A stretch of 64,000 nt of DNA, from positions 10,903,873-10,967,872 of the forward strand of contig JAMXIF010001183.1 in NCBI GenBank assembly GCA_028583685.1, in the 5' to 3' direction. A program made the translations under genes and the position numbers. Shown piece after piece: positions 10,380 to 21,769 of this stretch (within the stretch, counting starts at the first letter, position 1; each line of letters begins with the position of its first letter). This DNA comes from Petaurus breviceps papuanus (lineage: Eukaryota; Chordata; Mammalia; Diprotodontia; Petauridae). The notes beneath the pieces were generated by a model, which was given only the letters and a program-made list of their open reading frames with translations, was not told the origin of the DNA and made no database searches.

Positions 10380-11475
10380 AAAGATATATATAAGCATATG
10401 AAAAAATGCTCTAAATCACTATTGATTAGAGAAATGCAAATCAAAACAACTCTGAGGTACCACATCTCACCAGTCAGGTTGCCTAAGGTGACAAAACAGG
10501 AAAATGATAAATGCTGGAGAAGATGTGGGAAAATCAGAACACTGATGCATTGTTGATGGAGTTGTGAACTGATCCAGCCATTCAGGAGAGCAAGTTGGAA
10601 CTATGCCCAAAGGGTTATAAAAATATCACGTCTAGGGGCGGCTAGGTGGTAAAGTGAATAGAGCACCGGCCCTGGAGTCAGGATGACCTGAGTTCAAATC
10701 CAGCCTCACATACTTAATACAAAAACTAGCTGTGTGACCTTGGGCAAGTCACTTAACCCCAGTTGCCTTCCAAAAAGTAAAAAAAAAAAAATAACACGTC
10801 TAGGGCTGTATCCCAAAGAGATCATACAAGTTAGAGGAGGACCTATACATACAAAAATATTTATAGCAGCTCTTTTTATGATAGCAAAGAATTGGAAATC
10901 AAGGGGATGCCCACCAACTGGGGAATGGCTAAACAAGTTGTTGGTATATGAATGTAATGAAACACTATTATGCTACAAAAATGAGGAGCAGACAGACTTC
11001 ATAATAACCTGGAGAGACTTATATAAACTGATGCTGAGTGAGGAGAGCAGAACCAGGAGAACTTTATACAAAATTACAGACACATCGTATCCGTGACACC
11101 TAACTTTGACAGACTGGCTCCTCTCAGCAATGCAAAACCATAAGACAACTCCAAAAGACTCATGATGGAGAGGGGCTATCCACAGCCAGAGAAAGAACTG
11201 CAGAGTCTGAGTGAAGATTGAAACAAACTACTTGCTCTCTCTCTTTTTTTTGCTGTTTTGTTCCTTCTTTCTTGTTGTTCATTGCATTGGTTATAATCCT
11301 TCTTTACAACTAGACCAGTGTTTAATGTGAAGGTATCTGTAGAACCTATATCAGATTGCATGCTGCCATGGGAGAGAAGGGGAGGAGAAGGAGGGAGGAG
11401 AAAATCTGGAATTCAAAGGATTGTGGAACTAAATGTTGTAAACTAAAAGTAAATAAATAAATAAATTTATTTATT
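10380..11475 (+). mobile_element. 5'-truncated L1, end of ORF2 and 3' UTR
   Basis: The start corresponds to the last ~200 residues of L1 ORF2 (gagaaatgcaaatcaaaac, ggtaccacatctcaccag). After the SINE insertion the frame gives LGLYPKEIIQ, HTKIFIAALFMIAKNWKS, ECNETLLCYKNEEQ and LYKLMLSEESRTRR, the conserved L1 C-terminal region. The 3' UTR ends in atgttgtaaactaaaa and an (A/T)n tail. A WSINE1-like element splits the frame and the rest of ORF2 is missing. Confidence 0.9.
10635..10794 (+). repeat. WSINE1-like SINE nested in L1
   Basis: Full element with tRNA-like start (gcggctaggtgg), gccctggagtcaggatgacc, gtcacttaaccccagttgcc and an A-tail. Target-site duplication cacgtcta (with GGG shared) at about 10627-10634 and 10795-10802. 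Confidence 0.9.
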
Positions 11476-11590
11476 TTTAAAATAACTATGCCTACTATTT
11501 ATTTTAAATTTTTTATTAATACTTTTTGTTTTTACATATTCTAATATATCCTCTTATTTTACATATCTCAATATAATCCTTTTCCCTCCT
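11475..11590. repeat. AT-rich low-complexity sequence
   Basis: Runs of (aaat)n and poly-T follow the L1 tail. Confidence 0.6.
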
Positions 11591-11594
11591 CCTC

Positions 11595-11855
11595 CCTGAC
11601 TATAATAATAAAAATAACTAACATTTACATAATACCTACTACGTGCTAGGCACTGTGCTAATCCTTTCACAGATATTACAAAAATTACAAATATTATCTT
11701 ATTTGATCCTCACAATACCCAAACCCACATGCCCATTTTATAGTTGAGGAAACTGAGGCAAACAGGCTTAGACTTGCCACTGGTGTCTAAAGTTGAATGT
11801 GCATTCAGGTCTAATTTGACTCCAAGGCCAGCATTCTATCTAGCTGCCTAATGAT
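11595..11855 (-). repeat. Marsupial MIR-type CORE-SINE
   Basis: Reverse copy: gtgctaggcactgtgctaat, tatttgatcctcacaatacc, gaggaaactgaggcaaacag, ending tatctagctgcct. Confidence 0.8.
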
Positions 11856-11892
11856 GATCAAAAGTCACTCACTAGTTGTTTTCATCAACCTA

Positions 11893-12140
11893 CTTCATGG
11901 AGAGGGAGCTAGGTGGTTCAGGGGATAGAGTGCTGGGTCTGGAGTCAGAAGACCCAGGTTCAAACCTGGCCTCGGACACTGTGTGATCCCAAGCATTCAG
12001 TCCCTTAACCACTGTTTACCTTAATCCACCATAGTACGAAATTACAGACCATTCCAGTGTTTTTGCCAAGAAAACTTCACTGACGATATGGTCCATGAAC
12101 TCAGGAAGAGCCGGATACAACTGAACCACAACTCCACAAA
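11893..12140 (+). repeat. MAR1-like SINE
   Basis: Contains gggagctaggtggttcag, ggagtcagaagacccaggt, tccagtgtttttgccaag and a decayed RTE-like end ggatacaactgaacca. Confidence 0.78.
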
Positions 12141-12204
12141 GAATAATAATACCATTTTTACCATTTTTTTTTACCATCAAATTTTACTATTCTAAGGTAC
12201 TTTG

Positions 12205-12445
12205 TTGTTCTTCAGTTGTTTTCAGTTGGGTCTGACTCTAGGTGACCCCATTTGGGATTTTCTTAGCAGAGATACTGGAGTGATTAGCCATCATTTCCTT
12301 CTTCAGCCCATTTTACAGATGAGGAAATGGAGGCAAACGGGTTAAGTGACTTGTCTCCAGGGTCACAAAACTAGTAAATATCTGAGGTTAGATTTGAACT
12401 CAGAAAGATGCATCTTCCTGACTCCAGGTCAGATAGAGTAGTCCA
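12205..12445 (-). repeat. MAR1-like SINE, reverse
   Basis: Reverse copy: cagttgggtctgactctagg, gatactggagtgattagcc, ttacagatgaggaaatgg, ggtcacaaaactagtaaat. Confidence 0.78.
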
Positions 12446-12590
12446 GCTCCTTTACAGATGAGGAAACAGAGGTCTAGAGAAATTAAGTGACTGTTTCTCT
12501 AGATCATACAAGTATTAAGCAACAAAGATGATTACAATCCAGGCCTTCCAACCCAAATCTAGAGTATTTAGCACTATTCAATTAAATAAA
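12446..12590 (-). repeat. MIR fragment
   Basis: Shows cagatgaggaaacagagg and aattaagtgactg, then a degraded end. Confidence 0.6.
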
Positions 12591-12804
12591 TATTTATAAC
12601 TATTTTAATTCAACAAAACTTTTAAGAATTTAGCAATAACAAATAACTGTGCACAATTCTTTTAAATAGTTGGTTTTTCACTTTTTAAAAAAGGACATAT
12701 TTTAAAGTGTTTTTGCAAATGCTGAATGCCTTGCTTGCCTACACACATACCTTTGATTGATTAATGACAGCTGAAGAGCCTGACTAGAGATTTTAAGCTT
12801 CAGA

Positions 12805-13005
12805 AAATAATAGAGAACTCACATTTATAGAATGCTTTACCATCTACAAAGTGCCTTGCAAAAGCACTTTACCGTTTACAAAGTGTTGCAAATATTATAG
12901 CATTTTGCTGATGAGGAAACAGGTTCAGGAAGTTGTGACTTACCTCCGATCAGAAGGCTAGTGGCAGAATCAGGATCTGAATACAGATGTTTTCACCTAA
13001 TGCTA
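12805..13005 (-). repeat. Marsupial MIR-type CORE-SINE, decayed
   Basis: Contains acatttatagaatgctttac, tacaaagtgccttgcaaaag and gctgatgaggaaacaggt in MIR order, reverse orientation. Confidence 0.6.
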
Positions 13006-13009
13006 CCCC

Positions 13010-13240
13010 TTAAATTATTTGGACTTTTCGTGACCCCATTTGGAGTTTTCTTGGCAAAGATACTAGCGTGGTTTGTCATTTCCTTCTCAAGCTCATTTTA
13101 TGGAGAAAACTGAGGCAAACAGGGTGAAGTGACTTGCCCAGGGTCACATAGCTAGTAAGTATATGAGGCCAGATTTAAACTGAGGTCTTCCTGACTCCAG
13201 GCCCAGCATTCTATCTACCGCACCACCTACTCGCCCTTGT
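13010..13240 (-). repeat. MAR1-like SINE, reverse
   Basis: Contains cgtgaccccatttggagttt, cttggcaaagatactagcg, agggtcacatagctagtaag and tctaccgcaccacctact. Confidence 0.8.
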
Positions 13241-15123
13241 TATTTTTAGTTACCTGCATTTCTATGATCAGTGTGAAAAACTATGCCCCAGGCATAATAT
13301 TTTAGTTTCCTCAGAGCCCAGACTGTCAGCACTCCTTTTGAGCTGGTATTTGTTGGCATTCAGAGGGTATTCATGCTCTTTGCAGGAATTGATGCTCTAC
13401 TTTTACCTACTTGAAAAGAGCCCTAATTCTATTGGCACATGGCTCTGTAACCATAAGAACTATTTTCATTACAATCTGGGAAAACCAAAAAACAGCATCT
13501 CTTAGGGAAAAAGACTTTAATTAGTCAAAGTGCCCTGTGGCTCTTGGGACTTCAGGCTATCTGAATTGATTTGATTTAAGCAGATTCCCAACCCTTCCAG
13601 AACTGCTAAACAAATCCCTCTGCCCAAATGTTCATTCCCATCTACTTCAAACGTAGACATGATAGAGGCGTAGAAGCAGGAAAACTCTATGAGCTCCCCC
13701 CATAACCACCTCAAATACCTATAAAATATTACTCTAAACAAACTTAAGATCTACAGAACCCACAAAGTGACAGAGAGAAACAAATTTCCTGCTGAAGGCA
13801 GCCCAGCAGGCTGGCAGGAAGGGTCCATCATACTGAGCTGGAAGCCGAGCACAGCCCCACATGAGCCTGCAGTTTTAGCCGCAGGGCGGCCCCAACCGCA
13901 GTGGCTGGAGTGGACTTCAGGAGAGTGGATCACCAGCAGCTATGGCAGTTTCCAGAATTAACAACTCATAAAGGCCAAAGACAAAGTAAAAGTCTAGTGT
14001 GGAACTCTGTTGGAACAGGCGGGGGGGACAGAGGAGCAGGTCCAGTGCCTGCCCCCTGGGGTGAGAAGTGACAGAGACACAGCGACCCTGCAGCCACCAC
14101 TGCTTGGCTGCTTCAGAGCTCCTGGCCTACAGATCATAGGGGGACCAAGTGACTATTCAGAGGGTAATCACTCTTGCTTTAACCTGCCTGGATCAGAATC
14201 ACTATCTTGGGTGGTGGTCCTGGGGTGTGTGATCAGGTGCCAGAGCTTCTGAAGGCTTCAGAGAGGGCACCCAACTAATAGCTCTGGCAGCTGCAAAAAC
14301 CCCAGTGATTTGGGACAAAGCTTTCCTCTCTGGAAGCAGAGTTCTACTGTGGCAAAAAGCTCAAAAGTCAAGTAATTGAGTGGCAACATGAGCAGGCAAA
14401 GGAAGCAAAGCAAGAAAAACAGTCAAACCTTATATTCCTTTTTTGGGGACAAAAAGGATCAAAGCATTGAAAGGGAGGAAGACAACGAAGTCAGAACTCC
14501 TGTACCAAAAGCTTCCAAGAAAAATATGAACTGCTTACAGGCAATAGAGGAGCTTAAGAAGGATTTTGAAAACCAAATAAGAGAAGTAGAAGAAAAGTTG
14601 GGAAGAGAAATGAGAAGATGCAAGAAAATAATGAAAAGAGAGTCAACAACCTGACTGAAGAAAATAACACCTTAAAAAATAGACTAACTCAAATGGCAAA
14701 AGAGACTCAAAAAGTCAATGAGGAGAAGATTGCCTTAAAAAGATGAATTTGCTAGATGGAAAAAAGAATTTCAAAAGCTCACTGAAGAGAATAATTCCTT
14801 CAGAATTAGATTGGAGCAAATGAAAGCTGATGACTTTATGAGAAATCAAGATACTATTAAACAGATCCAAATAAATGAAAAAATAGAAGGCAATGTGAAA
14901 TTATCTCATTGGAAAAACCACTGACCTGGAAAATAGATCCAGGAGAAATCATTTAAAAATTATTGGACTACCTGAAAGCCATAATCAAAAAAAGGGCCTA
15001 GAAATCATCCTTCAAGAAATTCTCAAGGAAAACTGCCCTGATGTTTTAGAACCAAAGGGCAAAATAGAGGTTGAAAGAATCCACAGATCACCTCTTGAAA
15101 AATATCCCAAAAAGAAAACTCCT

Positions 15124-15441
15124 GGGGCGGCCAGGTAGCACAGCGAGTAAGAGCACCAGCTCCAGTGTTGAGAAGACCTGGAGATCGAATCCCGGGCTCA
15201 GACACTTAGCACCCACCCAGAAACACCTGGCCGTGTAACCTTGAGCAAGTTACTTAACCCCAATTGCTTAGGGGCGGCCAGGTGGCTCAGCGAGTAAGAG
15301 CACCGGCTCCAGTGTTGGGATGACCTGGATCAAATCCCGGGCTCAGACACTCAGCACCACACCCAGAAATAACTGGCCGTGTAACCTTGAGCAAGTTACT
15401 TAACCCCGATGTTTTTTTAAAGCCGATGGCTTTAAAAAAAA
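15124..15441 (+). repeat. Dimeric tRNA-like SINE nested in HAL1 copy 1
   Basis: Left monomer (with cttagcacccacccagaaac) joined directly to the right monomer (with ctcagcaccacacccagaaa), then an A-rich tail. Flanks aaaactcct (15115-15123) and aacaactcct (15442-15451) form the duplication. HAL1 copy 2 has the uninterrupted site (aaaactcctaggaat near 35673), so the boundaries are exact. Confidence 0.9.
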
Positions 15442-16032
15442 AACAACTCCTAGGAATGTTATAGCCAGGTTCCGGAGTTCCCAGATCAAGGAGAAAATAT
15501 TGCAAGCAGCCAGGAAGAAACAATTTGAATATTGTGGAAACACAATCAGGATAACACAAGATCTAACCGCTTCTACATTGAGAGATCAAAGGGCTTGGAA
15601 TATGATATTCCAGAGGTCAAAGGTGCTAGGATTAAAACCAAGAATCACCTACCCAGTAAAACTGAGCATAATGTTTCAGGGGAAAATATGTTCATTCAAT
15701 GAAATAGAGGACTTTCAAGCACTCTTGATGAAAAAACCAGAGTGGAATAGAAAATTTGACATTCAAATATAAGAAGCAAGAGAAGTATAAGAATGTAAAC
15801 AGAGAAAAAGAAATCATAAGGAACTTATCAAAGTTGAACTATTTACATTCCTACAGGGAAAACCAGTCATTGTAACTTAAGAAACTTTTCTCAGTATGAG
15901 GATAGTTGAAGGGAATATAAATGTATATATGTCTATATAGGAGGGTATATGTCCGTATGAATACATATGTGAGTGTGTGTATATATGCTTACAGGTATAC
16001 ACAGAGGCCTCAATTGAATCAGAAGGGATGAT

Positions 16033-16479
16033 TTTTTTTTCCCAAATGCTTTATTAACTTCTGGTTTACATCATTCATTTCCACCAAATTTTGAGTTACA
16101 ATTTTTTTCCCCATTTTTCCCCTACCCACAGTCCCAAAATAGCTATCCCACTGGATATCCCCTTCTCCAATCTGCTCTCTCCCATATCTTCTCCCACACC
16201 CCCTTCGACTTTTCCAGTAGGGCATGGTGGATCTCTATGCTCCAATGCCTGTATATCTTATTTCCCAATGACAAGTAAAATTATTATTAATAATAGTATT
16301 TATATATTTTTAAACATTTGATTTTAAAACTTTAAATTCCAGATTCATTTCCTTCCTCTCTTGTCACCCATCCTTACTGGGAAGATAAGCAAGTCAGTAT
16401 AGGTTATACGTGTGTAGCTATGCAAAACATTACCATAGTAGATATATTGTAAAAGACTGACTATATTTCCATCCCTCCT
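16033..16479 (-). mobile_element. 5'-truncated HAL1 inserted in reverse into HAL1 copy 1
   Basis: Reverse complement of the last ~450 bp of the HAL1 3' UTR (compare 37000-37410): poly-T first, then ttttgagttacaa, tgggaagataagcaa and ctatatttccatccctcc. Perfect 10-bp target-site duplication aagggatgat at 16023-16032 and 16480-16489. HAL1 copy 2 carries the empty site once (gaagggatgatac near 36268). Confidence 0.9.
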
Positions 16480-17274
16480 AAGGGATGATATTTTAAAAAT
16501 GAAATTAAGAGGCGAGAGAGGAATACAATGAGGAGATAGGGAGAGAATTTAAATTATCTCATATAAATGAGGCAAGGGAAAACTATTACAATGGAAGGGA
16601 AGAACAGGAAGGCAAAAGGGAATGGGTCAACCTTACTCTCAATGAAATTTGGCTTAAGGAAGGAATAATATACACACTAAATTGGTTATCTTACCCTACA
16701 AGAAAGTAGGGGAGAAGGGGATAAGAGGGGGAATGATAGAAGGGAGGACAGACGGGGGGAGGGTAGTTAGAAGCACCCACTTTTGAAAAGGGACAGGGTC
16801 AAGGTAGAAAACAGAACAAGTGGGGGGCAGGATAGGATGGAGGGAAATATAGTCAGTCTTTCACAATATATCCACTATGGAAGTGTTTTACATAACTACA
16901 CATGTATAACCTATATTGAATTGCTTATCTTCCTAGTAAGGGTGGGTGACGAGGGAAGAAGGGAAAGAATCTAGAATTCAAAGTTTTAAAATCAAAAGTT
17001 AAAAAAATTATTATTATTATTATTTGACATGCACTAGGAAATAACATATATAGGCATTGGTGTATGGAGATCCATCTTGCCTTACTGGAAAGTTGGAGGG
17101 AGAATGGGGGATGATATAGGAGAAAGCAGATTGGGGGAGGGGGCACTCAGTGAGATTGTTGTTTTGGAGTGGTAGGTAGGGGAAAGACGGAGAAAATTTG
17201 TAACTCAAAATCTTGTGGAAATGAATGTTGTAAACTAAAAACATACATAATTTTTTTTTTTAAAGAAAGTAATG

Positions 17275-17350
17275 GACTGTTGTTTTTCTTTGTATCTCTA
17301 GAGCTTAGCACAATGCCTTGTACAAAAAGTTTTTAATGTGTGCTAATTAA
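17275..17350 (+). repeat. L2-type 3' end
   Basis: Contains ttgtatctctagagcttagc and acaatgccttgtac in L2 tail order, decayed. Confidence 0.5.
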
Positions 17351-17736
17351 TAGACAGGGAGTTAGAAGAGAGGTCAGATTTCCAAATTATGAAACAGTCA
17401 TACTTATCTAGTTTTAAAGATGTCCATTCATCCTTTTTGGGAAACCTTCCATCACTGAATATCCTTCACTTTGTCTCCAAACATGGCTTCCCCCACCCCC
17501 TCATTCTCGGTCTCTGAAGTACTTCTGTGGTCAACTTGGTTTCTTGAATTGCTTTGAGGAATAGGGACAGAGAAAGAACCTGTGATTTCATTGGCACGGG
17601 GAACTTCTGGATGAGGAAAATCCCCTCTAAGAACCAGCTCATACTGGGTTTGATTGTTAAATTTTCAACGTAAGTATTTCTACCTCAGCAAAGCTACAAA
17701 TCAGCACTTGCTTATTATTTTACTAACAGTCTAGAC

Positions 17737-17835
17737 CAGAGATGGGGAACATGCAGTGAAGGCTACATGTGGCCTTCTAGGTCCTCAAGTGCAATCCTTT
17801 GACTGAAGCCAAACTTCACAGATTCCCTACCCCTG
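17737..17835. mobile_element. hAT-type MITE, 99 bp, with 8-bp target-site duplication
   Basis: Terminal inverted repeats cagagatggggaac at the left and ttccctacccctg at the right (imperfect). Flanked by gtctagac (17729-17736) and gtctggac (17836-17843), an 8-bp duplication with one mismatch, as hAT transposons make. No coding capacity. The interior (catgtggccttctaggtcct) resembles a hAT MITE common in marsupials. Confidence 0.8.
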
Positions 17836-17989
17836 GTCTGGACTTAAGTGATGGGGAACATGTTAATGATATAGATTAAACTTTAAAATGCTTGATTTGC
17901 AGGAGCCAGTTCTTAAACATTTACCAGCCCACCCCTGAAGACAAGGCAGTACCTACCTCTCTCTACCTACCTTATAGTCTTGGAGTCAC

Positions 17990-18110
17990 CTAAAGCAACT
18001 AGAGGTTAAGTGACTTGCCCAAGGCTCCACAGCCAGTATGTGCCAGAGAGAAGAATAGAGCTGAGGGCTTCCTGGTTGTGAGGCTAGCCCTGCATCCACT
18101 ACATTGGTGG
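17990..18110 (-). repeat. MIR fragment
   Basis: Contains gttaagtgacttgcccaagg and ctccacagccagtatgtgcc, then tgcatccactacattg. Confidence 0.6.
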
Positions 18111-18380
18111 TCCCATTTAGTGGTTCACAGGTTCCTTAAGGGTTCATTATGATGGTCCAAGGGTTTTGAGCTAAAAATTCATTAATGGTGCAGTAGATAA
18201 AAAGCAAATAAAATTGTGAAGAATATTATGAGTAGTATATTAGATTACCCTGGGGGTTCACAACCTATTTTACTGCTGTTGTTGAAAGGGGCTGGAGGAA
18301 TGAAAAAACACTAGGAATGATCATACCACATATGACGCCTCTGCTTTGAGGACAGTTCCAGATGGGACTCCACATCTGAC
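18111..18380. other. Intergenic, nothing recognised
   Basis: Possibly old transposon debris. No confident family. Confidence 0.35.
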
Positions 18381-18384
18381 CTAT

Positions 18385-18565
18385 GAATACAGAGAATCAG
18401 AAAGCTAGAAGGAATCTTTCAGATTATCAATTCTGACCCTCTCATTCTAGGGATAAGGAAACTATAGATTTATAGAAATGAAGCAATTTGCCCAGGCTCA
18501 TATAGCAAGTCAGTATCAGAACTAGAAGTTAAGCCCAGCTAAATCAAGAGTAAATGAAAAGGCAG
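18385..18565 (-). repeat. MIR fragment
   Basis: Contains gataaggaaactatagat, caatttgcccaggctcatat and agcaagtcagtatcagaac in reverse MIR order. Confidence 0.6.
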
Positions 18566-19135
18566 ATTCTTTTATTCCATCTCATAGGTTCTTAACTAAT
18601 CAGAAGAAAGAGAATGGAGTATCTCGTAATCCAAAGGAGTGACTTTTTTCATTCTATCTTTAGTAATGAGCTCTACCCACCAGTAACACTTCCACAAATC
18701 CAGGTTCAAAATGACTATTGAGAGATACTAAGTTCTTCTAGGTGGCTGCCAACCCAGAGCACCGGAGGAACCTTGGTGACTGACTACATTTAACCTTTTG
18801 CAGTACTTGTTTATTAGCCTTCTGGTTTAGGGAACAGAAAGGTCCCAGAAGCTATTGAAAATGGTATAACATTTGCCTTACTTCTTTCAGCTTTTTATGT
18901 CCACTGTGTAAAATGGGCAGCCTGAATCAGGTGGTAGAATCTGCCACAGATTGCTAGGTTTTTCCAATTCTGAAAAATGTTCTCAGAGGATCCTTCTAGA
19001 GAAGCATATTAATATGTTAATTATATATTATCGCTTATATACAATATATAATTATATATGAGCATATAATTATATGTAAATTACATTACAATTTATACTT
19101 GTACAGGTCTTTATAATTATGAAATTCTTTTAACA
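18566..19135. other. Intergenic, nothing recognised apart from an AT tract
   Basis: AT-rich, with a (TA)-rich patch near 19010-19080. No family or gene recognised. Confidence 0.4.
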
Positions 19136-19139
19136 AGCA

Positions 19140-19255
19140 TGAGTACTTATTAAATTTTTATTAGATACAAAGCCCTGTGCTGTAGGCTGGGGAAATAAGT
19201 ATGAAAAACAAAATAGTTATTTGCCCTCCAAGAGCTACTGTGGTTGTTGACCTGA
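19140..19255 (-). repeat. L2 fragment
   Basis: Contains acttattaaatttttattag, agccctgtgctgtaggctgg and a degraded aagagctac, the reverse complement of an L2 3' end. Confidence 0.55.
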
Positions 19256-19334
19256 GATCAATGAACTTTTAAAAATATTTTAACAGTATTTCAATATAAT
19301 TGGCTTTCTTTGTAATCCTATGCAATAATATATG

Positions 19335-19580
19335 TATTTTTAAATAGCTAGTATTTATGTAGTGCTGTAAGGTTTACAAACATTATTTCATTTGAGCCTC
19401 ACAACATGAGGAGCGAGGTATGATTATTTCCATTTTACAGTTGAGGAAACTGAGTCAGAGGTTAAGTGACTTACCAAGAGACAAACAGCTAATAAGTGTC
19501 TGAGGCCATATTAGAATTCAGTTCTTTTTGACTCCAAGTTCAACACTCTAATCAATGGTCCATTTAGCTGCCTACAATGT
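19335..19580 (-). repeat. Marsupial MIR-type CORE-SINE
   Basis: Contains gctagtatttatgtagtgc, cattttacagttgaggaaac, agaggttaagtgacttacc and ccatttagctgcct. Confidence 0.8.
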
Positions 19581-19927
19581 ATTTTGCTTCAATGCATTTA
19601 AAAACATTTTTCTAAGAAGAGGTTTTTAAGTTTTCCCAGAATTGCCAAAAAGATCAAGTGACATACAAACACACATGCACATATCGCATACACCCCCCGC
19701 CCACACACACACACCCTGTATTTATCCACTAGGGGGTGAGGCTAAACACAACCAAAGCCCTATTTGATTAAAGGGCAAATGCTATCAGTCCTAACCCCAG
19801 AGGTTTAGCCAACAACAGAGGGCACTCTGAAGCACATGCCAATTGTTTTCAGGTCTGGTTACCTTTGTCCCCCTGCCCTGCCTTTATGGTCAATTGACAA
19901 CATTGCTGGTCTCATTAGTCTATGAGT

Positions 19928-20160
19928 CAGAAGTTCTCAAAATTTTTGATCCCAGGACCCTGTGCTGTGGGCTGGGGAAATAAAGGACCCACTCTCAAAA
20001 ATTGAGAACCGCTAAGAGCTTTTGTTTATTGGGGTCAATTTACTGACATTTACTATATTGGAAATGAAAATGTCTTAATGAAAAGAATTAACTTTGCTGA
20101 CCCCCTGAAAGGGTCCCAGGGACACAGACTACACATTGAGAATTGCTGATCTAAGAGAGT
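19928..20160 (+). mobile_element. Decayed hAT-type nonautonomous DNA transposon
   Basis: Ends suggest inverted repeats (agttctcaaaatttttg at the left, cattgagaattgct at the right). The interior holds agcttttgtttattggggtc and ctgaaagggtcccagggac. Resembles old Charlie-like elements. No clear target-site duplication read. Confidence 0.45.
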
Positions 20161-20905
20161 CAAAGTATTTGTGAATATATTCAATTAGATGCTGGCTCAG
20201 CCCCCATACACTAATGAAAAAACTCTACTTTTTCCTATTCCTGCTATGCCTCAATGGAGTTTAACAAGAATCATATCTCTATCTATCTATCTGTATACAC
20301 ACACATACGACAGAAATAGAGAAATAGATGTGTGTGTATGTATCAGAGGGATAGATTTTTATCACAATAAGAAAAGGAATAATACCATATACATTAAACA
20401 TAGTGAGGATTAAGTGCCCATGGCTTCTTCTGAGAAGCAGCAGCTGAAACTACTTTTTTGGGTCTGCAGGCAATTAAAACCAAAGCAAACAACAACCAGG
20501 AGTACCAGGAACGTAATTTTGGTGCTCAGATTCAGGCCTCCCTTTTGTCTGCAAGCAAGACCAAAATACAGGGATACAAATGTATAGAGCTCAGAAATTC
20601 AGCTTCAAACCTTCTTGATGTAGGTTGGGCCCAGGCCCAGTGGTGATATGAATCAGACAATAATTCCTCCTCTGGGAGATCCTGACAGCAGCCTCCAGCT
20701 TCCTACTGTTTGCATACATTCACTAGGAAACAGAGTCTCACTATCAAAGGCTTATCAAAGGAAATCAGCTGCAGAGCTGCCTTGAAGAAAGCATCCTACT
20801 GAAGGGTAATTTCTGTGTCTTCCTGGCTTTCTCCTGGAAAAGTTTTCACTGATACTGATACAAATTGGCTCAGCCATCCTGGAAAGCAAATTAGAGCTAT
20901 GCCCA
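20161..20905. other. Intergenic, short simple repeats only
   Basis: A (ATCT)n run near 20275-20292 and a CA/TG-rich patch near 20295-20340. The remainder has no recognised content. Confidence 0.45.
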
Positions 20906-20909
20906 AGTC

Positions 20910-21325
20910 AAGTAAATGAACAAGTACTTATTAAACACCTGCTACGTGAAAGGCACTATGCTAAGCACTGGGGTTACAAAGTAGGCAAAACAAACAGAAC
21001 ACCAGACCCTGCTTTTAAGGAACTCATGATTTAATGGAGGTGGCACCATGCAAGTTACTATGTACAAACAAGATACGTACAGGATAACAAATTGGAGATT
21101 AATCATAGAAGGAAGGCACTAGCATTAACCAGTATCTATCAACATTTATTTATTCCTACAACATGTTAGGCACTGTGTTAAGTGTTGCGGATACAAAAGA
21201 CAGTCCCTGTCTTCAAGAAGCTTATAATCTTATGGGGGAGACAACAGGCCAACAAATACATACAAAGCAGCTACATACAAGATAAAGCTTCTTGTAAAAG
21301 GTGGGATTTTAGCTGGGACTTGAAG
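20910..21325 (-). repeat. Two L2 3' ends in reverse, adjacent
   Basis: First copy about 20915-21080 (agtacttattaaacacctgc, gctaagcactggggttac), second about 21130-21325 (catgttaggcactgtgttaa, ctgtcttcaagaagcttat, gattttagctgggacttga). Each is the reverse complement of an L2 terminal region. Confidence 0.65.
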
Positions 21326-21329
21326 GAAC

Positions 21330-21765
21330 TAAGGCAACTGAGAAAAATTTACTAAACTCTGTATGCCTTTTGACTCAAAGATAGGACTATATCCTGAGAT
21401 CAAAGAAAGAAGAGGACCCGTATGTACAAAAATATTTATAATGGTTCTTTTCGGGGTAACAAAGAACTGAAAACTAAGGAGGTGCCCATCAACTGGGGGA
21501 ATGGCTGAACAAATCATGATATATGAACATACTGGAATGCTACTGTGCTGTAAGAAAAGATCAACAGCATAGTTTCAGAAAATCCTGGCAAGATTTATGA
21601 AATGAGAGTGAAATGAGCAGAACCTGGACAATTTATACTATAACACTGTAAAAACAACCATGAAAGTCACAAGAACTACAATGAATGAAATGGCTAACCA
21701 TAATTCCAAAAGGATGAAGAATGCTACCCATGTCCAGACCAATCTTCATCCCAATAATTCTCTGG
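21330..21765 (+). mobile_element. Old L1 fragment, end of ORF2
   Basis: Diverged version of the L1 ORF2 C-terminal region seen at 10800-11100: gtatgtacaaaaatatttat, tgcccatcaactgggggaat, gaaatgagcagaacctgg. Frame heavily broken. Confidence 0.7.
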
Positions 21766-21769
21766 CTCT

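Larger units (their letters stand above)
13657..17262 (+). mobile_element. HAL1 (half-L1) copy 1, near full length, with two nested insertions
   Basis: L1-type 5' UTR (gaggcgtagaagcaggaaa), an ORF1-like region from the ATG near 14388, then about 1.1 kb of 3' UTR ending atgttgtaaactaaaa. There is no ORF2 between ORF1 and the 3' UTR. The same structure occurs in an independent copy at 34253-37454, so this is a family trait and not a private deletion. ORF1 begins MSRQRKQSKK, continues with a coiled-coil (EELKKDFENQIREVEEKLG), an RRM-like part and a C-terminal part (AARKKQFEYCGNTIRITQDL), but several frameshifts and stops break it. A dimeric SINE and a reversed, truncated HAL1 interrupt it. Confidence 0.85.
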
